Below, in pieces: positions 1 through 7,699 of a stretch of 64,000 bases of DNA. Source of the DNA: Pelomonas margarita (lineage in GTDB: Bacteria; Pseudomonadota; Gammaproteobacteria; Burkholderiales; Burkholderiaceae_C). Position 1 is the stretch's first letter, and each line of letters begins with the position of its first letter. Location of the stretch: contig NZ_JBIGHW010000013.1 of the NCBI RefSeq assembly GCF_043555875.1, positions 62,001 through 126,000 of the forward strand. The letters are read 5' to 3'. A program made the position numbers and the translations under genes. The notes under the pieces are model-generated. The model was not told the origin of the DNA and did no database searches. It saw only the letters and a program-made list of their open reading frames with translations.

Positions 1-747
1 GCCCATGCCTTCGACGGCCTGCATCCGGCGCCGCCGCACGACTTCAGCTACAGCTGGGGCGGTGCCGGCCTGGCCGCGAGCGCACCGGCGCTCGCAGAAT
101 GGGGCAGCCGCGTGCTGCAGGGCCAGGTGTTGAACGCCGCCACGCGGGACTGGATGTGGCAGCCCGCGCAGAACAGCGCCGGCCAGCCTGTGACCGAGCG
201 CGACTTCCGCCTGGCCTTCGGCTGGCGTTTGAGCGAGGACGCGCAAGGCCAACCCACCGTTCACCACGCCGGCAGCACGCTCGGTGCACGCAGCGTGCTG
301 ATGCTGTGGCCGCGGGCGGCGACGAGCGTCAGCCTGCTGTCCAACGCGATGTGGACCTCGTCCATCGAGCGCAGTGCGGATCTGCTCAGCGCGCCCTTTC
401 GCGCGCCGGTGCCGGGTCTTGCGGAGCAGCCCTGCCCGGTGAAAGCCACGCGTTTCACGGGCGAGCTGGACGGCGCGCCGCTGGAAGAGGGCCGCGCGAA
501 GTTCCAGCGCGACGCCGACGGCCTGTGCCGCGGCGAGCTGAGCCTGCCGCCTGCGCTGGCCAAGCTCGGCAACCCCGGGCCTCAACCGGCGTCGAGCCAG
601 TGGGTCGTCATCGGCCTGCAGGGTGGCCTGGCACGGGCGGCGCTGGTCACGGCCATCGGACTGGCGGACTGGCGTGCGCAGGCGGATGGCAGCTTTCGGG
701 TGACGGGCGTGGTGGAGCGCAGCCTGGTGCTGCGGCTCAAAGAGTAG
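1..747 (+). CDS. Serine hydrolase, beta-lactamase family (C-terminal part)
   Basis: The reading frame is open from the first base of the window, so the N-terminus, including the SxxK nucleophile region, lies upstream and is not visible. The visible 248 residues start within a region typical of class C beta-lactamase/esterase folds (a YSWGGAGLAAS stretch). About 90 residues in there is an HHAGSTLGARS segment, which fits the HxG motif that replaces KTG in this family. The last 100 residues form an extra domain of the kind often found after the catalytic domain. The family includes D-aminopeptidases, esterases and penicillin-binding proteins, so the substrate cannot be named. Its stop codon overlaps the 3' end of the convergent ATPase gene by 11 bases. 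Confidence 0.7.
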   Translation, partial: AHAFDGLHPAPPHDFSYSWGGAGLAASAPALAEWGSRVLQGQVLNAATRDWMWQPAQNSAGQPVTERDFRLAFGWRLSEDAQGQPTVHHAGSTLGARSVLMLWPRAATSVSLLSNAMWTSSIERSADLLSAPFRAPVPGLAEQPCPVKATRFTGELDGAPLEEGRAKFQRDADGLCRGELSLPPALAKLGNPGPQPASSQWVVIGLQGGLARAALVTAIGLADWRAQADGSFRVTGVVERSLVLRLKE

Positions 748-1897
748 CCAGCGCCTCGGCGATGCCGTGCACGCCGATGACCTCCACGCCAGCCTTGAGA
801 GGGTAGGCGCGTTCCACGGGCGCGACGACGAAGGCGGCGTCCAGCTTCAGGTCGGCTATGGCGGTCCAGAAGCCCTTGGTGACGGTGGGTGCCATCGAGA
901 ACTTGATCTCGAAGCCCAGCGTGCGCTGACCGTGACTGACGACGACGTCCATCTCGGTGCCGGCCGCCGTGCGGTAGTAGCCGAGCTGCGCGCCCTGCGG
1001 CAGCGCGGCGGCGATTTGCTCGATGACGAAGCCTTCCCACGACGCGCCGACGATGGGGTGGCCCTGCAGCGCGTCCAGGTCTGCAATGCCCAGCAGCGCA
1101 TGCACCAGGCCGCTGTCGCGCACATAGACCTTGGGCGACTTGACGAGGCGCTTGCCCAGGTTGGGCAGCACCGGCTCCAGACGGCGCAGCATCAGCGCGT
1201 CCACCAGCGTGTCCAGGTAGCGCGCCGTGGTGGTGTGGGCCAGGCCGCCGAGAGACGCCCCCAGTGCCAACGCGTTGAACTGCTGGCCCTGCAGATGCGC
1301 CTGCATGCGCCAGAAGCGGTGCAGGCTCTCGGCGGCGATCTGCACGCCCATCTGCGCCAGGTCGCGCAGCAAAAAGCTCTCGATGAAGTCGCGTCGCCAT
1401 TCGAACGAGGCGCCTTCGTCCGGCGCCAGCAGGCTGAGCGGGAAGCCGCCACGCAGCCACAGCTGCTGCAGCGAGGCCAGGTCGGTGGGTTGCTCGGCCG
1501 CCAGCACGGGTGGCAGTTCCAGGTAGCTGATGCGGCCGGCCAGGCTTTCGCTGCGTTGGCGCATGAGTTCGCCCGAGGCCGAGCCCAGCAGCAGGAAGCG
1601 CCCGGGGCGACGTTGCGCGTCGATCTCCGGCCGCAGCGCGGAGAACAGCTCGGGCACCAGCTGCACTTCGTCCAGCACGACGAGGTGCTCGCGATGGCGG
1701 GCGAGGAAGAGCTCGGGCTCGGCGAGCTGTGCGCGGTCGGAGGCGCGTTCCAGGTCTAGCACGATGGCGCCGGGCTGCGCGGCCGCCACGGCCCGCGCCA
1801 GCGTGCTCTTGCCCACCTGGCGCGGGCCGAGCAGCAGCACGGCGGGCGCGCGCGTCAGGCGGTCGGAGAGTCGCGCATGGGCTCGGCGGTCAATCAT
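737..1897 (-). CDS. AAA+ ATPase with DUF4143 domain
   Basis: A 386-residue P-loop ATPase of the AAA_14/DUF4143 type. Visible elements in order are Walker A GPRQVGKS (24-31), Walker B VVLDEVQ (73-79), a sensor-1-like LLLGSAS (102-108), and a C-terminal DUF4143 region. Within the latter, D317 and E330-x-K332 resemble the PD-(D/E)xK nuclease signature described for this family. Biological roles of these proteins are poorly known. They are scattered accessory genes, often autonomous, sometimes suspected in DNA transactions. The ATG at 1897 has no Shine-Dalgarno. An 11-bp inverted repeat and -10/-35-like boxes lie directly before it (see the promoter entry). It is a single gene, tail to tail with the upstream hydrolase. 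Confidence 0.85.
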   Translation of the reverse strand: MIDRRAHARLSDRLTRAPAVLLLGPRQVGKSTLARAVAAAQPGAIVLDLERASDRAQLAEPELFLARHREHLVVLDEVQLVPELFSALRPEIDAQRRPGRFLLLGSASGELMRQRSESLAGRISYLELPPVLAAEQPTDLASLQQLWLRGGFPLSLLAPDEGASFEWRRDFIESFLLRDLAQMGVQIAAESLHRFWRMQAHLQGQQFNALALGASLGGLAHTTTARYLDTLVDALMLRRLEPVLPNLGKRLVKSPKVYVRDSGLVHALLGIADLDALQGHPIVGASWEGFVIEQIAAALPQGAQLGYYRTAAGTEMDVVVSHGQRTLGFEIKFSMAPTVTKGFWTAIADLKLDAAFVVAPVERAYPLKAGVEVIGVHGIAEALATL

Positions 1898-1900
1898 CCG

Positions 1901-1932
1901 TGCATTTTGAGCGATGAATACTCAAAATGCAA
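1901..1932 (-). promoter_or_regulatory. Promoter/operator of the DUF4143 ATPase with 11-bp inverted repeat
   Basis: TGCATTTTGAG (1901-1911) and CTCAAAATGCA (1921-1931) form a perfect inverted repeat around a 9-nt centre. On the minus strand TTGCAT (1932-1927) and CAAAAT (1909-1904) are 17 nt apart and can serve as -35 and -10 boxes, so each arm of the repeat covers one box. The -10 lies 6 nt before the ATG, so the predicted transcript begins at or next to the start codon. Binding by a repressor, possibly the ATPase itself, is inference. Confidence 0.55.
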
Positions 1933-1941
1933 TGAATGGCA

Positions 1942-2538
1942 TCAGAGCAATCCCAGTAACGCCGCGCATGCCTGCCAGCCCAGCGCGATCAACGCGCCCG
2001 AGGCCGCCAGCGCGCCGATACTCACCGTCAGCGCCACCAGCATCAGCATCCCGTCCTTGGCCGCCAGCGCCACGCCGGCCAGCATCAGCGACACGGCCGG
2101 CAGCACGTTGCCGAAGGGGATGGGCAGGAAGATCAGCGCCGCCATCGTCAGCGTCATCGGGCCCAGCCACCAGCGGGCGCCGGGGCCGGCCAGCAGCGTC
2201 ATGCGCGGGCGGGTGATGCGGTGGATGAATTCGTAGAAACGGGCCAGCAGCGTCAGGCTGCGGGATGCGCCCTCGCGCGGCAGGCTCAGGCGGCCCAGGC
2301 GCGGCGGCAGTTCGGCGCGGTGCGCGCAGCACAGCAGCAGGCCCAGCACCGCGAGGCCCAGGCTCAGCACGCTGCCTACGCCCGGGATGGGCAGCAGGCA
2401 GGGGGCCGCCAGCAGCACCAGCAGGCTGGCCTGCCAGGCGCCGCCGTGCGCTTCGGCCAGCGTGGACAGCCTCACCGGCCCGGGCGGCAGCTGGCCGGCG
2501 GTGTCGCGCAGCCGGGAGGCGAGATCGCGTGGGCTCAA
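1942..2538 (-). CDS. ExoD family exopolysaccharide synthesis protein
   Basis: A 198-residue inner-membrane protein matching the ExoD family: an N-terminal helical region followed by several hydrophobic segments, including a proline/glycine-rich LLPIPGVGSVLS turn and a second IFLPIPFGNVLP turn. ExoD was first linked to exopolysaccharide production and alkali tolerance in rhizobia, but its biochemical role is unknown. The start is TTG at 2538, chosen because GGGAGG (2550-2545) sits 6 nt upstream and no ATG is better placed. It follows the Bax-inhibitor-like gene by 25 bp on the same strand, so the two probably form one operon. Confidence 0.8.
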   Translation of the reverse strand: MSPRDLASRLRDTAGQLPPGPVRLSTLAEAHGGAWQASLLVLLAAPCLLPIPGVGSVLSLGLAVLGLLLCCAHRAELPPRLGRLSLPREGASRSLTLLARFYEFIHRITRPRMTLLAGPGARWWLGPMTLTMAALIFLPIPFGNVLPAVSLMLAGVALAAKDGMLMLVALTVSIGALAASGALIALGWQACAALLGLL

Positions 2539-2563
2539 GTCAGGCCTCCCGGTGCGCGCGGCA

Positions 2564-3241
2564 TCAGTCGTTGGAGCTGCCGTAGCCGAACAGGCTGAGC
2601 AAGCTCGTGAACAGGTTGAAGATGGAGACGAACAGGCTGACCGTGGCCAGCACGTAGTTGGTCTCGCCGCCGTTCACGATCTGCTGGGTCTCGTACATGA
2701 TGAGACCGGCCGACAGCAGGGCCACGACGGCCGAGACCGTCAGCGCCAGAGCCGGGATCTGGAAGAACACGGCCGCTAGGCCGGCCAGCAGCGCAACGAT
2801 CATGCCGGCGAACAGGAAGCCGCCCATCCACGACAGGTCGCGCTTGGTGGTCGTCGCGTAAGCCGACAGCGCCAGGAACACGGCGCCGGTGGCGCCCAGC
2901 GCCAGCATCACCGCCTGGCCGCCCGACGGCAGTGCCAGCGTGCGGGTCAGCAAGGGGCCGAGCGTCCAGCCCATGAAGCCGGTCAGCGCGAACACCAGGC
3001 CCACGGCGGCGCCGCTGTTCTTCAGCTTGTGGATGCCGAACAGCAGGCCGAAGTAGACGACCAGCGTCAGGATGATCCCCGGCGCCGGCAGGCTGAACGC
3101 CACGGCAGCGCCCGCGACGGCGGCGCTGAACAGCAGCGTCATGGACAGCAGCGCATAGGTGTTGCGCAGCACGCGGTGAGCGGTGCCGCGGTCGAGCGCG
3201 GTGCCGTAGGGAACGGCGAGGGCAGTGTGGCGGGTTTGCAT
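2564..3241 (-). CDS. Bax inhibitor-1/YccA family membrane protein
   Basis: A 225-residue integral membrane protein with seven predicted transmembrane helices, of the UPF0005/YccA group. E. coli YccA modulates the FtsH protease, while related proteins can act as pH-sensitive calcium leak channels. Which role applies here is unknown. The frame extends 14 codons further upstream, but ATG at 3241 is preferred because a strong GGAGGT (3252-3247) lies 5 nt before it. The C-terminal FGYGSSND tail follows the last helix. It leads a two-gene unit with exoD and is divergent from a LysR-type regulator. Confidence 0.85.
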   Translation of the reverse strand: MQTRHTALAVPYGTALDRGTAHRVLRNTYALLSMTLLFSAAVAGAAVAFSLPAPGIILTLVVYFGLLFGIHKLKNSGAAVGLVFALTGFMGWTLGPLLTRTLALPSGGQAVMLALGATGAVFLALSAYATTTKRDLSWMGGFLFAGMIVALLAGLAAVFFQIPALALTVSAVVALLSAGLIMYETQQIVNGGETNYVLATVSLFVSIFNLFTSLLSLFGYGSSND

Positions 3242-3346
3242 GGCAGACCTCCGGTTGAAAATGAGGGCAGCGTAGCCAGTCAAGTCATCAAATAAAAGCA
3301 GAGAATCGCGAAAGTTTTCTTCCGATTAACTTGTTGAGTTGCCGCC

Positions 3347-4243
3347 ATGAGCATGAGCTTCAGCTACCGCCACCTGTACTACTTCTGGGCCGTGGCCAAG
3401 GAGGGCGGGCTGACGCGTGCGGCCGAGCGGCTGGGGCTGTCGGTGCAGACGGTGTCGACGCAGGTGCGCGAGCTGGAACAGGCGCTGGGTGCGGCGCTGC
3501 TGAAGCCGGCCGGCCGCGGCCTGACGCTGACCGAGGCCGGCCAGGCGGCGCTGGAGGTGGCGGATCAGGTGTTCTCGCTCGGCGAGACCCTGCCGGACCG
3601 CGTGCGCGAGGCGTCCACCGCGCCGGCCGTACGGCTGGCGGTGGGCATCTCGGACGGGCTGCCCAAGCTGGTCGTGCAGCGCCTGCTGCAGCCCATCATC
3701 GACACACCGCACCTGCGGCTGCTGTGCCACGAGGACGAGTTCGACGACCTGCTGGGCGACCTGGCGTTGCACCGGCTGGACGTGGTGCTGGCCGACCGGC
3801 CGGCGCCGCACAACCCGAACTTGCGCGTGTACAGCCATGCTCTGGGCAGCTCGCCCATGGCGTGGTTCGCCGCGCCGCGCTGGGCGGCCCAGGCGGCCGC
3901 CAACTTCCCGGCGTCGCTGGCCGACGTGCCGCTGCTGCTGCCCACCGACCACGCCGCCGTGCGCGTGCGGCTGGACCACTGGCTGGAGCGCCACGGCGTG
4001 CGCGCCAAGGTGGCCGGCGAGTTCGAGGACAGCGCGCTGCTGGCCACCTTCGGCGCAGCCGGCATGGGCGTGTTCCCGGCGGCGGCGCTGATGAGCGACA
4101 AGTTGATCGAGCGCGACGGCCTGGTGCGAGTGGGCGACTGCGCCGGTGTGGAGGAGGCCTTCTACGCGGTGGGCACCGACAAGAAGATCGTCCACCCGCT
4201 GGTGCGCCGCCTGCTGCCGCAGCCGGCCGATGCGGCGCGCTGA
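3347..4243 (+). CDS. nhaR: LysR-type transcriptional regulator, NhaR-like
   Basis: A 298-residue LysR-family regulator. The N-terminal helix-turn-helix spans about residues 1-62 (FSYRHLYYFWAVAKEGG then LGLSVQTVSTQVRELE). The rest is a substrate-binding-like effector domain, which resembles NhaR more than typical LysR proteins (PKLVVQRLL, HEDEFDDLLGDLALHRLDVVLAD). NhaR in E. coli activates the sodium/proton antiporter gene nhaA in response to sodium. No nhaA lies nearby, so the target here is unknown. The gene is divergent from yccA across a relatively AT-rich 105-bp gap, and the regulator may control that promoter. A second in-frame ATG occurs two codons downstream. Confidence 0.8.
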   Translation: MSMSFSYRHLYYFWAVAKEGGLTRAAERLGLSVQTVSTQVRELEQALGAALLKPAGRGLTLTEAGQAALEVADQVFSLGETLPDRVREASTAPAVRLAVGISDGLPKLVVQRLLQPIIDTPHLRLLCHEDEFDDLLGDLALHRLDVVLADRPAPHNPNLRVYSHALGSSPMAWFAAPRWAAQAAANFPASLADVPLLLPTDHAAVRVRLDHWLERHGVRAKVAGEFEDSALLATFGAAGMGVFPAAALMSDKLIERDGLVRVGDCAGVEEAFYAVGTDKKIVHPLVRRLLPQPADAAR

Positions 4244-4250
4244 GGTCGAG

Positions 4251-4281
4251 TTGCTACAGTTGACGTTTACGTCAATCAAAT
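4251..4281 (+). promoter_or_regulatory. MerR-type promoter with palindromic operator ahead of isovaleryl-CoA dehydrogenase
   Basis: TTGACGT (4260-4266) and ACGTCAA (4269-4275) form a perfect palindrome with a 2-nt centre. It lies between TTGCTA (4251-4256) and TCAAAT (4276-4281), which are separated by 19 nt. An over-long 19-nt spacer with the operator between the boxes is the hallmark of MerR-family promoters. LiuR, a MerR-family regulator, is known to control leucine/isovalerate catabolism genes in proteobacteria, so this is a candidate LiuR site. No liuR gene lies in the window. Confidence 0.6.
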
Positions 4282-4335
4282 CGCCCGGCGGGCCTGGCAC
4301 AACCGGGCGCTGAACGGGCACCAGGAGACTCCCGC

Positions 4336-5514
4336 ATGAACCTGCCCGGCCTCAACTTCCAACTCGGCGAAGACATCGATGCGCTGCGTGACGCGGTGCG
4401 CGCGTTTGCCGACGCCGAGATCGCCCCGCGCGCCGCCGAGATCGACCGTAGCGACCAGTTCCCCATGGACCTGTGGCGCAAAATGGGCGACCTGGGCGTG
4501 CTCGGCATCACCGTGCCCGAGCAGTACGGTGGCGCCAACATGGGCTACCTCGCCCACATGGTGGCCATGGAGGAGATCAGCCGCGCCAGCGCGTCGGTGG
4601 GCCTGTCCTACGGCGCGCACAGCAACCTGTGCGTGAACCAGATCAAGCGCAACGGCAACGACGCGCAGCGCGCCAAGTATTTGCCCAAGCTCATCAGCGG
4701 CGAGCATGTTGGCGCGCTGGCGATGAGCGAGCCGGGCGCGGGTTCGGACGTGCTCAGCATGAAGCTTCGCGCCGAGGACAAGGGCGGCGTCTACGTGCTC
4801 AACGGCAGCAAGATGTGGATCACCAACGGCCCTGACGCCGACACGCTGGTGGTCTATGCCAAGACCGAGCCCGAGCTGGGCGCGCGCGGCGTCACGGCCT
4901 TCCTCATCGAGAAGGGCATGAAGGGCTTCAGCATCGCGCAGAAGCTCGACAAGCTGGGCATGCGCGGCAGCCACACCGGCGAGCTGGTGTTCAACAACGT
5001 CGAAGTGCCTGCCGAGAACGTGCTGGGCGCGGTGAACGGCGGCGCCAAGGTGCTGATGTCGGGCCTGGACTACGAGCGCGCCGTGCTGACGGGCGGGCCG
5101 CTGGGCATCATGCAGAGCGTGATGGACAACGTGATCCCGTACATCCACGACCGCAAGCAGTTCGGCCAGAGCATCGGTGAGTTCCAGCTCATCCAGGGCA
5201 AGGTGGCCGACATGTACACCGTGCTGCAGGCCGCGCGCAGCTTCGCGTACACGGTGGCCAAGAACCTCGACCTGCTGGGCGCCGAGCATGTGCGTCAGGT
5301 GCGCAAGGACTGCGCCAGCGTCATCCTGTGGACGGCCGAGAAGGCCACTTGGATGGCCGGCGAGGGTGTGCAGATCTTCGGCGGCAACGGCTACATCAAC
5401 GAATACCCGCTGGGCCGGCTGTGGCGCGACGCCAAGCTCTACGAGATCGGCGCGGGCACGAGCGAGATCCGCCGCATGCTGATCGGCCGCGAGCTGTTTG
5501 CCGAAACCCTATGA
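4336..5514 (+). CDS. ivd: Isovaleryl-CoA dehydrogenase
   Basis: A 392-residue FAD-dependent acyl-CoA dehydrogenase that oxidises isovaleryl-CoA to 3-methylcrotonyl-CoA in leucine breakdown. The substrate call rests on the catalytic base. Glu247 in the GLDYERAVL helix is where isovaleryl-CoA dehydrogenases carry it, whereas the usual C-terminal glutamate position reads YEIGAGTSE with glycine instead. FAD-binding segments (AMSEPGAGSD, WITNG, GGNGYINEYPLGRLWRD) are intact. ATG at 4336 has AGGAG at 4323-4327. The gene stands behind a MerR-type promoter and is followed 25 bp later by carbonic anhydrase. The rest of the liu pathway (methylcrotonyl-CoA carboxylase, hydratase, lyase) is not in the window. 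Confidence 0.95.
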   Translation: MNLPGLNFQLGEDIDALRDAVRAFADAEIAPRAAEIDRSDQFPMDLWRKMGDLGVLGITVPEQYGGANMGYLAHMVAMEEISRASASVGLSYGAHSNLCVNQIKRNGNDAQRAKYLPKLISGEHVGALAMSEPGAGSDVLSMKLRAEDKGGVYVLNGSKMWITNGPDADTLVVYAKTEPELGARGVTAFLIEKGMKGFSIAQKLDKLGMRGSHTGELVFNNVEVPAENVLGAVNGGAKVLMSGLDYERAVLTGGPLGIMQSVMDNVIPYIHDRKQFGQSIGEFQLIQGKVADMYTVLQAARSFAYTVAKNLDLLGAEHVRQVRKDCASVILWTAEKATWMAGEGVQIFGGNGYINEYPLGRLWRDAKLYEIGAGTSEIRRMLIGRELFAETL

Positions 5515-5527
5515 AACCCCGGGCCGC

Positions 5528-5533
5528 GACAAT
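5528..5533 (+). promoter_or_regulatory. -10-like box 6 nt before the carbonic anhydrase start
   Basis: GACAAT (5528-5533) ends 6 nt before ATG 5540. This spacing recurs at many genes in the window and would give a leaderless or near-leaderless message. No good -35 box is visible. The GGGG just before the ATG could alternatively act as a weak ribosome-binding site for a message arriving from ivd. Confidence 0.35.
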
Positions 5534-5539
5534 CGGGGC

Positions 5540-6217
5540 ATGACGACCCCGACTAATCACGAACTCCAGGACCTGCTCGACAACAACAAGCGCTGGGCTG
5601 CCGACACCGAAACCCGCGAGCCGGGCTTCTTCTCGCGGCTGCTCAAGCAGCAGACGCCGCAGTACCTGTGGATAGGCTGCGCAGATAGCCGGGTGCCAGC
5701 TAACGAGCTGGTGGACCTGCTGCCTGGCGAGCTGTTCGTGCACCGCAACGTGGCCAACGTCGTCGTGCACTCGGACCTGAACGCGCTGTCGGTCATGCAG
5801 TTCGCGGTGGATCACCTGAAGGTCAAGCACATCATCGTCGTCGGCCACAGCAACTGCGGTGGCGTGAAGGCGGCGCTGTACGACCTGCGCGTGGGCCTGG
5901 TGGAGAACTGGATCCGCCATGTGCAGGACGTGCGCCACATGCACAGCGAGTGGCTCTACACGGTGCCCGAGCCCCAGCGCGTGGACGCGCTGTGCGAGCT
6001 CAATGTGCTGGAGCAGGCGCGCAATGCCTGCCACACCACTGTCGTGCAGGACGCCTGGGGCCGCGGCCAGGAGGTCGTCGTGCATGGCTGGGTCTACGGC
6101 CTGCACAACGGTCTGCTGGAAGACCTGGCACTGACGGCGGGCAAGGCGGAGGACGTCGACCCGGCCTACCGCCGCGCGCTGGCCAACGTCAAGCGGCGCT
6201 ACGCCCCGCAGGACTGA
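5540..6217 (+). CDS. can: Beta-class carbonic anhydrase
   Basis: A 225-residue zinc enzyme interconverting carbon dioxide and bicarbonate. The zinc ligands and active-site pair are visible: CADSRVP supplies the first cysteine and the Asp/Arg dyad, and HSNCGG supplies the histidine and second cysteine. The frame runs 14 codons further upstream, overlapping ivd, but family alignment favours ATG 5540 (MTTPTNHEL). Its place directly behind isovaleryl-CoA dehydrogenase suggests it supplies bicarbonate to the biotin-dependent methylcrotonyl-CoA carboxylase of the leucine pathway. That link is inferred from context. It converges on an M16 peptidase gene after 38 bp. Confidence 0.93.
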   Translation: MTTPTNHELQDLLDNNKRWAADTETREPGFFSRLLKQQTPQYLWIGCADSRVPANELVDLLPGELFVHRNVANVVVHSDLNALSVMQFAVDHLKVKHIIVVGHSNCGGVKAALYDLRVGLVENWIRHVQDVRHMHSEWLYTVPEPQRVDALCELNVLEQARNACHTTVVQDAWGRGQEVVVHGWVYGLHNGLLEDLALTAGKAEDVDPAYRRALANVKRRYAPQD

Positions 6218-6255
6218 CCGCGCAGGGCGGGCCTTGCGCGCTGGCCACCGCAGGC

Positions 6256-7683
6256 TCAGGGCTTGACGGTCGTGAACTCGCCGAAGGCCTTCAGCTGATC
6301 GGCGATCTTGGCCGGGTCGCCCACCACCACCCAGCTCTGTTCGTCCGGGTTGAAGTACTTCTTGCCGATGGCCTGCACCTCGGCCGCCGTGACCTTCTGC
6401 AGTGCCGGCACGAACTTGCCGAGGAAGTCGGCCGGCAGACCCACCAGCCAGTTGCTGGCCAGTTGGCGGCCCACGGCGCCCTGCAGCTGCGTGCTGACGA
6501 GGTAGCTGCCGGCCATGTAGCGCTTGTTCATCGCCAGCTCGGCCTCGGGCACGGGCTCGGCGCCCAGGCGACGGTACTCCTTGATGTACTCCGTCATCGC
6601 GGCGCCGGTCACTTCGTTGCGCACGTCGGCGCCGCCGGTGATGGCACCGCCCACGCGCCAGGACACGCCGCCGGCGCGGGCGCCGTAGGTGTAGCCCTTC
6701 TCCTCGCGCAGGTTCTGGTTCACGCGGCTGGAGAAGCCCTGGCCGATGACGGTGCTGGCCAGGCGCAGCGCGACCTGGTCGCCATGGTCCGCCGGCATGC
6801 CCGGGCGGCCCAGGCGCAGCGTGGCCTGCACGCTGCCCGGGCGCTCCAGCAGCAGGCGCTGCACCGGCGCGCTGGCGGCGGGTGCGGCCAGCTCGGGCAG
6901 CGCCTCGCCCTTGGCCTGCCAGTCGCCAAAGGCGGCCTGGGCCAGCTTCAGCGCGGCGGCTGCGTCGATGCGGCCGGTGATGACCAGCAGCGAGCGGTCC
7001 GGGCGGAAGCGCCGGGCGTGCTCGGCCCGCAGGCCGTCGGCCGACAGCGCCTGGATGGCGGCCTCGGTCTCCTGCGTGCGGCCGTAGGCGTGGCTGCCGT
7101 AGATGGCGCCGTCCAGCGCCTTGGCGGCGCGGAAGCCCGGCTGCGTGCCGCTGGCCTTCAGTCCTTGCAGCGCATTGGTCTTGGCCAGCTGCACCTCGTT
7201 GTCGGGGAAGGCCGGGCGGCGCGCCACGTCGGCCAGCAGCTGGGCCATGCCCTGGGCATGGGAGGCCAGCGCATTGCCGTAGACGGTGATGCCGTCGTTG
7301 CTGGCGCCGGCGCCCACGCCGCCGCCCATTGCCTGGGCGGCCTCGGCGATCTGGCGCGAGCTGCGCGTGGCCGTGCCTTCGGACAGCAGGCCGGCCAGCA
7401 GCTTGGCGCGCCCCGGCGCGTCAGACGCATCGGCGCCCAGGCCGGCGCCACGCACGGCCAGCACGAAGTCCACACGCGGGATGCCGTTACGCGGCACCAC
7501 CCAGACCTGCAGCCCGTTGGGCAGCGTCTGCTGGGTGATGTTGGGCACGGCCAGGGGCTTGTCCTTGCCGAAGGGCGGCAGCTCGGCGGGCAGCGGCACC
7601 GTGGCGGCATGCGCGGCGCCGGTCAGCACCAGGGCGGCCGTGGCGGTCAGGCCGTGGCGGAAGGTGGTGTTCAGAGGGCTCAT
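6256..7683 (-). CDS. M16 family peptidase-like protein, non-catalytic subunit type
   Basis: A 475-residue secreted M16 (pitrilysin) protein with a signal peptide (residues 1 to about 26, cleaved after GAAHA). The zinc motif HxxEH is absent: the corresponding helix reads AGLLSEGTATRS. The C-terminal half carries the conserved arginine/tyrosine substrate-binding motif (EEKGYTYGARAG). This is the usual pattern of the inactive partner in a two-subunit M16B protease, where the partner provides the R/Y motif. GGAG lies just upstream of ATG 7683. It is second in an operon, 16 bp behind the catalytic subunit, and the pair probably works as a periplasmic heterodimer degrading peptides. Confidence 0.88.
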   Translation of the reverse strand: MSPLNTTFRHGLTATAALVLTGAAHAATVPLPAELPPFGKDKPLAVPNITQQTLPNGLQVWVVPRNGIPRVDFVLAVRGAGLGADASDAPGRAKLLAGLLSEGTATRSSRQIAEAAQAMGGGVGAGASNDGITVYGNALASHAQGMAQLLADVARRPAFPDNEVQLAKTNALQGLKASGTQPGFRAAKALDGAIYGSHAYGRTQETEAAIQALSADGLRAEHARRFRPDRSLLVITGRIDAAAALKLAQAAFGDWQAKGEALPELAAPAASAPVQRLLLERPGSVQATLRLGRPGMPADHGDQVALRLASTVIGQGFSSRVNQNLREEKGYTYGARAGGVSWRVGGAITGGADVRNEVTGAAMTEYIKEYRRLGAEPVPEAELAMNKRYMAGSYLVSTQLQGAVGRQLASNWLVGLPADFLGKFVPALQKVTAAEVQAIGKKYFNPDEQSWVVVGDPAKIADQLKAFGEFTTVKP

Positions 7684-7699
7684 GTCTGTGGCTCCGGCA

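Noticed and set aside
737..1897. DUF4143 ATPase as part of an anti-phage defence island
   Set aside because: Its neighbours are housekeeping or envelope genes and no nuclease, toxin or restriction gene is adjacent.
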